A stretch of 50,747 nt of DNA, taken from the NCBI GenBank assembly GCA_028876375.1, contig JAGWSB010000007.1, forward strand, positions 1 through 50,747. The letters run 5' to 3'. The position numbers and the translations under genes were made by a program. Below are positions 1 through 7,341 of this stretch, piece after piece (position 1 is the stretch's first letter; every line of letters starts with the position of its first letter). Under the pieces are notes generated by a model. That model saw nothing but the letters and a program-made list of their open reading frames with translations. It was not told the origin of the DNA and did no database searches. This stretch comes from Chloroflexota bacterium (GTDB taxonomy: Bacteria > Chloroflexota > Limnocylindria > P2-11E).

Positions 1-1622
1 GCGTCCCTCACGTCGATGTCGGGGAAGGGGTTGTCGGCGCTCTCGAGCGCCGCCACCTCGCCCTCGTTCTCGGCCGTCCCGCAGCGCGCGATGTCGACGG
101 CGCGATAGAAGCGGAGGGCGTGGGCGCGGAACCGCTCCGACGCGTAGTCCGCCGCCTGCCCGGTGGTCACCAGGAACGGCCAGTCGCTCGACGACGCGAG
201 AAGCAGCTCGCGCGCGGCCTGGCGCAGCGCGCGCTCGCGCAGCGGATCGTCCGAGCCCGCGCGGCAGGCGTCGACGAACCGGGCCTGGATCTTCGCGAGG
301 TCCCGCCAGATCCACTCGGTCCGGCCGTTCAGCCACGTCGAGTCGTCGTTGTCCTTGCCCCACGAGCCTTCGCGGACGTCGACGCGCAGCTGCGGCGGCT
401 GCGCCGCGATGCGCTCCGCCACCGTCGTCGTCTCGGGCCCGCCCGCGCTCATCCGTCGCAGCACCTCGGTCAGCCACTCGACCCCCTCGAACCACCAGTG
501 GCCGAAGAGCTCGCTGTCGAAGGTCACGGTGAGAAGCCCGTCGCGGCCGCTCCGCTCGCGCTCCGCGGCGAGCTCCCGCCGCACGAGCTCGACGAAGTGG
601 TCGGCATGGACGCGGACACGCGCCGACGCGCGCTCCGGCTCGTACTCCGCCTTTTGCGAGAGATCCGTCGTCACGTCGGTGACGCGCCAGTACCGCAGCC
701 CGGACCGCGGATCCTTGCGGTGGAACTCGCGGTACGCGGGGTCGCCGGGGTAGCCGTGCATCGCGGACCACACCTGACCGCTCACCGAAGGATGCCGCGC
801 GACGACCGCGACGTCGGACGCGGCGACGAGATACGGACGGAAGATGTCGACGTCGGCGGCGCTCCACTCGATGGGGGCGTCGGCCACGCCGACGATGCCC
901 GCGCCCGAGCGGTCCTGCTCGCGCCGCGTGGGCGATCGCCGCATCCGTGCCGGCGCCGCGGCGCGCGACGCGAGCAGCGGCGCGTCGCTGAAGAAATGGG
1001 TGAACCCGTGCTCCTCGAGGAGGAGCTCGAGACCGGGGCGGTACGCGCACTCGGGGAGCCAGATGCCCGTCGGCTCGGACCCGAGGATGCGCCGCGACGA
1101 GCGGCGGCCCGTGGCGAGCTGGAGGTGGACGGTCGGTCCGTCGAGGAGCGGCAGATAGCCGTGCGTCGCCGCGCTGGTGAGGAGCTCGACGTGCCCGGTG
1201 CGCGCGAGGTCGGCGAACGCCCCCGGGATGTCGCGGTCGAAGCGCGAGACGAACGACGTGCCGAGGCGCCCATAGAGCTCGACGTACGTCGCGGCGAGCT
1301 GCGCCGCGTGCGGCCGACCCTCGGAGCGGAAGGCCCGCCGATCCTTCTCGGCGCGCGCGATCTGGTCGTCGATGTAGCGCACGGAGCGATCGATGACGTC
1401 GCGATCGGCGAGCTGCTCGAGGAGGATCGGCGTCAGGCCGACCGTGAGCCGGAAGTGGACGTCCGCGGCGCGGAGGTCGTGCAGCGCGACGAGCAGCGGA
1501 AGGTACGTGCCGAGCACGGCCTCGTGGATCCATTCCTCGCCGTGCGGCCAGCGGCCGGCGCCGCGCGCGTAAGGCAGATGCGAATGCAGGACGAAAGCGA
1601 AGGCGTCGGCCACCCCGGCCAT
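1..1622 (-). CDS. Glycoside hydrolase family 57 / DUF1957 1,4-alpha-glucan branching enzyme (3' end truncated by window edge)
   Basis: Minus-strand reading from ATG at 1622: MAGVADAFAFVLHSHLPYARGAGRWPHGEEWIHEA...; HSHLPYxRxxGxWPxGEEW...E is the GH57 branching-enzyme N-terminus; also SELFGHWWFEGVEWL. Absent from the ORF track because no stop is inside the window. Confidence 0.9.
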   Translation of the reverse strand, partial: MAGVADAFAFVLHSHLPYARGAGRWPHGEEWIHEAVLGTYLPLLVALHDLRAADVHFRLTVGLTPILLEQLADRDVIDRSVRYIDDQIARAEKDRRAFRSEGRPHAAQLAATYVELYGRLGTSFVSRFDRDIPGAFADLARTGHVELLTSAATHGYLPLLDGPTVHLQLATGRRSSRRILGSEPTGIWLPECAYRPGLELLLEEHGFTHFFSDAPLLASRAAAPARMRRSPTRREQDRSGAGIVGVADAPIEWSAADVDIFRPYLVAASDVAVVARHPSVSGQVWSAMHGYPGDPAYREFHRKDPRSGLRYWRVTDVTTDLSQKAEYEPERASARVRVHADHFVELVRRELAAERERSGRDGLLTVTFDSELFGHWWFEGVEWLTEVLRRMSAGGPETTTVAERIAAQPPQLRVDVREGSWGKDNDDSTWLNGRTEWIWRDLAKIQARFVDACRAGSDDPLRERALRQAARELLLASSSDWPFLVTTGQAADYASERFRAHALRFYRAVDIARCGTAENEGEVAALESADNPFPDIDVRD

Positions 1623-1898
1623 TGTGTCCTACGCTCCGCCGCGGGTACGCGGGCCGGTCAGGGGAGCGAGCGACGGGCGCGCGGCGCGCTTCGTGCGGCC
1701 GTGAGCGTGACGACGCCCGCGGGCGCCGCGGCGGGCCGAGAGGCTCACGCCAGACCCTCTCGCCGACTCCTATCGTTCTGACGACCTCGCGCGATCGAGA
1801 GGGAAGGACACGCACATGCGCATCAGCCTCCTCGGCGTCGGGCGCCTCGCCGGCCGCTCGTGGCGCGACGAGCGGGCGGTCCGACCGGCTGAGGTCGC

Positions 1899-2630
1899 GT
1901 GACCGTCGAGGTCCGCTTCCTCGGCACGGGCGACGCGTTCGCGAGCGGCGGGCGCTCGCACGCGTGCATCCTCGTCAGCGCGCCGGAGGGGCGCATCCTC
2001 CTCGACTGCGGCGGCAGCTCGCTCCCCGCCATCGTCCGGGCCTGCGACCCCGGCACGATCGACGCCGTCGCGGTGACGCACCTGCACGGCGATCACTTCG
2101 GCGGGCTCCCCTATCTGGTCATGCAGCAGAAGTACGCGCCGCGCTCGCGGCCGCTCCTCGTCGGTGGCCCACCCTCGCTCGAGGAGCGCTACCTCGGATC
2201 GATGCGCGGGCTGTACCTCGATTTCTTCCACTCGCCGTGCCCCTTCGACGTGCGCTGGAGCGTCCTCGGCCCGACGCCCACGAAGCTCGGCCCGGCCGAG
2301 ATCTCCGCGCACCCGGTGGAGCACGTCCCGGCGTCGGAGCCGCACGGCTTCCGCGTGCGGATCGGCGGAAGGCTCATCGCGTATTCGGGGGACGCGCGCT
2401 GGAGCGCTGCCATCCCGCCGCTCGCGGACGGCGCGGACCTGTTCATCTCGGAGACGACGACCTACTCGCTCCCCGATCCGGTCCACATCTCCGCGAAGGA
2501 GCTGGTCTCGCACCGCGCGGAGCTCCGCTGCAAGCGCCTCGTGGCGACGCACCTCGGGAAGGACAGCGTGGCGAACGTCGCCTCGCTCGGCCTCGAGCAT
2601 GCCGAGGACGGGATGGCGATCGAGCTCTAA
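1899..2630 (+). CDS. MBL-fold metallo-hydrolase (ribonuclease Z-like)
   Basis: GTG start; TGDAFASGGRSHACIL, THLHGDHFGG metal-binding motif, YSGDARW, ATHLG. Confidence 0.85.
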   Translation: MTVEVRFLGTGDAFASGGRSHACILVSAPEGRILLDCGGSSLPAIVRACDPGTIDAVAVTHLHGDHFGGLPYLVMQQKYAPRSRPLLVGGPPSLEERYLGSMRGLYLDFFHSPCPFDVRWSVLGPTPTKLGPAEISAHPVEHVPASEPHGFRVRIGGRLIAYSGDARWSAAIPPLADGADLFISETTTYSLPDPVHISAKELVSHRAELRCKRLVATHLGKDSVANVASLGLEHAEDGMAIEL

Positions 2631-2641
2631 GCCTCCGCGGG

Positions 2642-3721
2642 CTAACGGTGCAGCGCGGCCACCCAGGCGCGAACGAGTCGGTCGTGCTCGCTCTCGGCCC
2701 ACGCCCGGTCGTAGGCCACGAGCTTCGCGCGATCGAGCGCCGGCGCGCCCGGGGGAGCGGCCACGTCGCGCCGGACCGGGAAGACGTGCGCCGTGCGGAC
2801 CATGAGCTCCGCCGCGTCCTTGCCCAAAGACCAGTCGACGAACGCGCGCGCGGCGCGCGGGCTGGCGGTCCCGCTGACGATGCTCAGCGCGCCGACGCCG
2901 ACCGTCGTGTCCTCGGGGACGACGATGTCCAGCGCGGCGTCGGTCGCTTTGCGCTGGAGGATGTCGTGGCTCCACGCGATCCCGTAAAGCGCCTCGCCGC
3001 CGGCGACGAGGTCGAGCGTGCGGAGCTCCGATCCCGTGTACTCCGTGACGTTCGGATCGATCCGCTTCATGTAGTCCATCGTCCGCGCGTCGTCTCGGCC
3101 GCCGCGGAAGTCCTGCACCGCCAGGAGCGCGTATCCCGCGGACGTCTTCGAGGGGTCGGGAAGCGCGAGCTTCCGCTGCCAGGCCGGACCCGTCAGGTCG
3201 TCCCAGGACGGGCGCGCGTAGGCGGCGCCGAGCCGCGGCGCGTTCACGGCGCCTGCGAGGAGGGTGAGGTACCAGCCCGTCCACGAGCCGCTCGGATCGA
3301 CGGCCTCGGGGGCCGGCGCGGCCGCGCTTCGCGACGAGTACTTCTCGAGGAGGCCCTCGCGCGCGAGCACGTCGTGCAGCGAGCTGTCGCCGCCGACGAA
3401 GAGGTCGGCTTTGCGCGCCGCCTTCTCGACCCGGATGCGCGTCTGCAGCTCGCTCGCCGCCGCGACGGAGAGGACGTCGATCCGGACGCCGGCGTAGGCC
3501 TTTCGGAAAGCGGCGATCAGCGCGTCCGTCGCCTCGTCACCGACCGCGGAGTACAGCGCGAGCGCGCCGGACACGCTCGCCGCGCCCGGGCCGACCCCCG
3601 TGCCCGCCGACGCCGACGCGCTCGACGGAGCGGCGCTCGGCGTGGGCGAGCCGAAGCACGCCTCGGCGAGCGGAGCGGAGGCGGCCGCACCGAGGAGCCG
3701 CAGGAGCGTGCGCCGCTTCAC
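2642..3721 (-). CDS. Extracellular solute-binding lipoprotein (iron/thiamine-type ABC transporter SBP)
   Basis: GTG start; signal peptide with lipobox-like APLAEAC; LYSAVGDEATDALIAAFRKAYAGVRIDVLSVAAASELQTRIRVEKAARKADLFVGGDSS; TVGVGALSIVSGTASPRAARAFVDW. Confidence 0.8.
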   Translation of the reverse strand: MKRRTLLRLLGAAASAPLAEACFGSPTPSAAPSSASASAGTGVGPGAASVSGALALYSAVGDEATDALIAAFRKAYAGVRIDVLSVAAASELQTRIRVEKAARKADLFVGGDSSLHDVLAREGLLEKYSSRSAAAPAPEAVDPSGSWTGWYLTLLAGAVNAPRLGAAYARPSWDDLTGPAWQRKLALPDPSKTSAGYALLAVQDFRGGRDDARTMDYMKRIDPNVTEYTGSELRTLDLVAGGEALYGIAWSHDILQRKATDAALDIVVPEDTTVGVGALSIVSGTASPRAARAFVDWSLGKDAAELMVRTAHVFPVRRDVAAPPGAPALDRAKLVAYDRAWAESEHDRLVRAWVAALHR

Positions 3722-3729
3722 ATGAGAGA

Positions 3730-3761
3730 CCCCCGCACGCGCCGGTCGGCGCGTGCGGGGG
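3730..3761. terminator. Perfect 14-bp hairpin, GGTC loop on the + strand (terminator or translational hairpin)
   Basis: CCCCCGCACGCGCC-GGTC-GGCGCGTGCGGGGG between the repeat protein (ends 3785) and the SBP start (3721). Confidence 0.7.
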
Positions 3762-3784
3762 CGAGCATACCCGCGTGGGATCGT

Positions 3785-4375
3785 CTACTTCGTGCCCATG
3801 CCGTCCATGATCGCGTCGCGCTGCGCTCCGCTGATCGCGCCGCTGCGCACGAGACCGCCGAGGATGTCGCCGAGGCGGTCGAGCGAGAAGCCGTCCCAGT
3901 CGGCGCGGTGGCAAGCGTCGATGACCGCGTCACGCTGATCGCGGCTGAGGACGCCGCGGTCGGTGAGCCGGTCGAGGACCGTGAGAAGGCGATCGACATT
4001 GCGGTCCGCGTGGGCGACGGCGTCGACGATCTCGTCGCGCTGTGCCGCGGTGATGACGCCGCGGTCCTGCACGCGCTCGAGGATCGCGTTCAGGCGCGAG
4101 ATGGAGAAGCCGTCCCAGTCGGCGCGGCGCACCGCGTCCGCGACGGCGTCCTTCTGCGACGGCGTCATGCGTCCGGTGTCGACCATTCGGTCGAGCGCCG
4201 CGTGGAACGCGTCGAGCGCCGCCGCGTCGACGCGGTCCCGGCTCGAGGCCTGCGCGACGGCCGCGGGCCGCGGCGACGGCGTCGCCGCCGCCAGCGCGGT
4301 GCCGCTCCCGACGAGCGGGATGCCGAGCATGGTGAGCGCGAGGGTGCTGCCGAAGATCTTGGCGAGGATCGACAT
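3785..4375 (-). CDS. Secreted protein with four ~37-aa tandem repeats
   Basis: Signal peptide MSILAKIFGSTLALTMLGIPLVGSGTALAA; repeats of LxxxLDRxxDRGxxSxxQRDAxxDAxxxADWDGFSxxR. Confidence 0.8.
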   Translation of the reverse strand: MSILAKIFGSTLALTMLGIPLVGSGTALAAATPSPRPAAVAQASSRDRVDAAALDAFHAALDRMVDTGRMTPSQKDAVADAVRRADWDGFSISRLNAILERVQDRGVITAAQRDEIVDAVAHADRNVDRLLTVLDRLTDRGVLSRDQRDAVIDACHRADWDGFSLDRLGDILGGLVRSGAISGAQRDAIMDGMGTK

Positions 4376-4510
4376 TCGTGTGCTCCTTCCGTTCCGCGTG
4401 TTTGCCGGAGATACGGCCGAGGAAGGCGCGTTGTTGGGGCGTGAAGGCCGCCGCGCGGGATCCTTACGATCCGTTGACCGCGCGTAAGAAGATCGTGAAG
4501 CGGCGACGCC

Positions 4511-5170
4511 TCAGCGCGAGAGGAGGTGGTGCTCCTGCGCGAGGATCACGGCTTCGAGGCGCGAGTGCGCGCCGAGCTTCTCGATCACGTTCTGCACGTG
4601 GACGCGCACGGTCGCGACGCTGATCCCGAGCTGATCCGAGATGGCTTGATTGTCGAGCGCGTGGGCCATGCGCTCGAGCACCTCGGTCTCGCGCGGCGTG
4701 AGGCGCTCCCGCAGGGCGGCGCGCCGGGCCTCCTGCTGCCGCCGCTGCTGCAGCCGCGCGAGGAGGGCGGTGAGGGCGGTCGGCGGGATGAGCATCTCCC
4801 CCGCCGCGGCGCGCCGCACGGACTCGGCGATCCCCGCGACCGCCTCGGACTTCACGACGTAGCCCGAGACCCCCGCTTCGATCGCCGCCAGCATCGCGTC
4901 GTCGCTGGCATCCGCGCTCAGCATGAGGAGCACCGCGTCGGGCGCCGTCTCGCGGATCGCGCGAGCGGCGTCGGCGCCCGTTCCGTCCGGCAGGTGATAG
5001 TCGAGGAGCACGACGTCGGGACGGACGTCGGACGCGATGACGCGGGCGTCGGCGACGCCGCGCGCCGTGCCGACGACGTCGAGGTCCTCGGCGCGGCTGA
5101 GCGTCAGGCGGAGGCCTTCCGCGACGATCGGGTGGTCCTCGACGATGAGGATGCGGATGGGCGCGGTCAT
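4511..5170 (-). CDS. NarL/FixJ-family response regulator (receiver + LuxR HTH)
   Basis: MTAPIRILIVEDHPIVAEGLRLTLSRAEDLDVVG...VVLLDYHLPDGTG...; C-terminal LTPRETEVLERMAHALDNQAISDQLGISVATVRVHVQNVIEKLGAHSRLEAV. Start overlaps the kinase stop (TGATG). Confidence 0.93.
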   Translation of the reverse strand: MTAPIRILIVEDHPIVAEGLRLTLSRAEDLDVVGTARGVADARVIASDVRPDVVLLDYHLPDGTGADAARAIRETAPDAVLLMLSADASDDAMLAAIEAGVSGYVVKSEAVAGIAESVRRAAAGEMLIPPTALTALLARLQQRRQQEARRAALRERLTPRETEVLERMAHALDNQAISDQLGISVATVRVHVQNVIEKLGAHSRLEAVILAQEHHLLSR

Positions 5171-6222
5171 CACACCTCCCGCGCGAGCGGAAGGTAGAGG
5201 GCGAACCGCGCTCCCGTCCCTCGCCCCTCGCTCCGCGCGTCGACCGTGCCGCCGTGGGCCTCGACGATCAGCCGCGTGAGATAGAGCCCGAGGCCGGCGC
5301 CGTCGCGACGCTCGCTGGGCCCCGACAGGCGACCGTACTTCCGGAAGAGCTTGCTCGTCTCGCGCGGATCGAATCCGATGCCGGCGTCGCTGACCACCAA
5401 GCCGGCGGCTCCCTCGCGCTCGACCACGTCGACGGTGACGCGGGCCGGCGGCGCCGAGTACGCGAGGGCGTTGCGGATGTAGTTGTCGAGCGCGCGCCTC
5501 AGGTGGTCGGGATCGGCCCGCACGGCGACCGGCCGCGCGGCGTGGCGCACCTCGATCCGGTCCGGCGCGTTCGACGCCGCCGCGGCGTCGCACGCGAGCC
5601 GATCGAGGTCGACCGGGACGAGATCGAGCGCCAGCGAGCCGCTCTCGAGGCGGCCGATGGTGAGCAGCCCGCTCGCGACGCGCTCCAGGTCGCCGGCCTG
5701 CTGTCGCAGCCGCCCGACGAACGATCGCTCGTCGTCGGCGAGGCGCGGCGACGACTCGAGCGACGCCGACGCCAGCGCCATCGAGGCCGCGGAGTGGCGG
5801 AGCTCGTGGACGAAAAGGGCGATCGATCCCTCGCGCAGCTCGGCCTCGCGCAGCAGCTCGTCCCGCCGTGAGCGCAGCTCCCTGTCTTGGCGCCGCAGCT
5901 GCGCCGTGAGCAGGACGACGACGCTGTAGAGGACGAAGCGCGTGATGGTGTTCCAGAGAGGGACGTCGATGCCGTAGGCGAGCGCGCGTCCGAGGTAGTC
6001 GTTCGCGAAGAAGAGCGAGACCGTCGCGAGCGCCGCGACGCCGAGGCCGAACGCGCGGCCGCCGAGCCACGTGGCGCTCATGACCGGGATCAGGTAGAAA
6101 GTGCGCAGCTCGTACTGCGGACCGCTCACGTAGTCGGCCACGCCCACCACGGCGACGGCGACGAGGTGGAGCGCGACGATGAGGACGCGTCGCGGGCGTG
6201 CCGGCAGGTCGCCCCATCGCAT
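5170..6222 (-). CDS. Membrane sensor histidine kinase
   Basis: N-terminal TM segments; LFVHELRHSAASM (H box), DNYIRNALAYS (N box), VVSDAGIGFDP, GAGLGLYLTRLIVEAHGG. Start taken at the internal MRWGDLPARPRR. Confidence 0.9.
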   Translation of the reverse strand: MRWGDLPARPRRVLIVALHLVAVAVVGVADYVSGPQYELRTFYLIPVMSATWLGGRAFGLGVAALATVSLFFANDYLGRALAYGIDVPLWNTITRFVLYSVVVLLTAQLRRQDRELRSRRDELLREAELREGSIALFVHELRHSAASMALASASLESSPRLADDERSFVGRLRQQAGDLERVASGLLTIGRLESGSLALDLVPVDLDRLACDAAAASNAPDRIEVRHAARPVAVRADPDHLRRALDNYIRNALAYSAPPARVTVDVVEREGAAGLVVSDAGIGFDPRETSKLFRKYGRLSGPSERRDGAGLGLYLTRLIVEAHGGTVDARSEGRGTGARFALYLPLAREV

Positions 6223-6267
6223 GAACGGAAGTATCCGACCGGCGGCAGGGCGGGCGGCCGACCCGCC

Positions 6268-6283
6268 TACGGCATCTGCCGTA
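6268..6283. promoter_or_regulatory. 7-2-7 inverted heptamer palindrome upstream of the two-component operon
   Basis: TACGGCA-TC-TGCCGTA, about 46 bp upstream of the kinase start at 6222. Confidence 0.55.
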
Positions 6284-6354
6284 TTCAGATCGTCCGTGGC
6301 GACCCGTACGCTCCGGGCCGGCAACGAAGCCCCTATCTCCCAACCCCACCGAAG

Positions 6355-6388
6355 CGAACGGCGCCCTCCGTAAGGAGGGCGCCGTTCG
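6355..6388. terminator. Perfect 15-bp stem, GTAA loop; probable 3' hairpin of the esterase operon
   Basis: CGAACGGCGCCCTCC-GTAA-GGAGGGCGCCGTTCG, just past the esterase stop (6406, minus). Confidence 0.7.
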
Positions 6389-6405
6389 TTACCGCGGCCA
6401 TCGGG

Positions 6406-7332
6406 TCAGGGCAGGAGCGCGCCACTCGGGAAGTAGAGGGGGGCGTCCGCCGACGCGAACGAGTCCCCGTAGAAGCGCAGGTAGTCGCAGACGTGCGCGC
6501 CCCAGTACGCGCGCGAATGACCCCCGGCCCATTCGTGCCACGCGTGCGGGATGCCGAGCCGGTCGAGCTCCGTGTTGAAGAGCGCCGCGCGCGGCGCCCA
6601 GGGATCCTGGCTGCCGATGTCGATCCACAGTCGCAGCGACACCGCGAGGTCGGGCCGCGTGCGGACGATCGTCATCGGATCGCGTGCCGCGTACTGCGCC
6701 TTGTCGCCGAAGAACGGGAAGGCCTGCTCGAACGAGCGCAGGACGAGGCTGTGGCTGCCGACGATCGAGAACACGTCGACGTGGTTGAGCGCGAGCTGGA
6801 GGGCGCCGTGCGCGCCCATCGAGTCGCCCCCGATCGCGCGCGCGGAGCGGTCGCGGATGGTGCGGTAGCGCGAGTCGACCTCGGCGACGAGGTCGCGCGC
6901 CGTGTACGTGCCCCACGCTTCGTGGTCCGGGCCGGCGTGATCCATCCAGTACGCCCGGTCGCCCTGCGGCATGATGATGATGAACGGGGCGATCTCCCCG
7001 TCGGCCATCATCCGGTCGGCCGCGTCGAGCAGCCCGTACGTCCGCCACTCGGTATCGCTGCCGCTCATGCCGTGGAGCATGTAGAGCACGGGGTAGCGCC
7101 GCCCGCTCGCGCCGTAGCCCGCGGGCAGGTAGACGAGGTACGGCATCTCGCGCCGCAGTGCCGCGCTCCAGAAGGTCTGCGTCTCGGTGCGCGAGGTCGG
7201 CGCGGGGAACGTCGAGCGCTCGCCTCCAAGGGTGAAGGCGGCGAGCGCCGCTCGGGAGGGAGCGAGGGGGATGGCCGCGACGGCGAGGGCGAGCGCGAGC
7301 GCGACCGCCCGCGTGCGCCGCCACCCGCCCAT
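6406..7332 (-). CDS. Secreted alpha/beta-hydrolase esterase (esterase D/XynZ-like)
   Basis: Signal-like N-terminus; RYPVLYMLHGMSGSDTEW, AIGGDSMGAHGAL nucleophile elbow, WHEWAGGHSRAYW. Confidence 0.85.
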   Translation of the reverse strand: MGGWRRTRAVALALALAVAAIPLAPSRAALAAFTLGGERSTFPAPTSRTETQTFWSAALRREMPYLVYLPAGYGASGRRYPVLYMLHGMSGSDTEWRTYGLLDAADRMMADGEIAPFIIIMPQGDRAYWMDHAGPDHEAWGTYTARDLVAEVDSRYRTIRDRSARAIGGDSMGAHGALQLALNHVDVFSIVGSHSLVLRSFEQAFPFFGDKAQYAARDPMTIVRTRPDLAVSLRLWIDIGSQDPWAPRAALFNTELDRLGIPHAWHEWAGGHSRAYWGAHVCDYLRFYGDSFASADAPLYFPSGALLP

Positions 7333-7341
7333 GCGAGCAGG

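Noticed and set aside
120-1781. 553-aa plus-strand ORF
   Set aside because: Antisense to the GH57/DUF1957 gene, whose motifs are clear on the minus strand.
4511-6349. 612-aa apparent hybrid protein ending in the response regulator
   Set aside because: The upstream ~390 aa are the wrong frame of the histidine kinase; the real kinase is in another frame with a TGATG junction. Not a hybrid.
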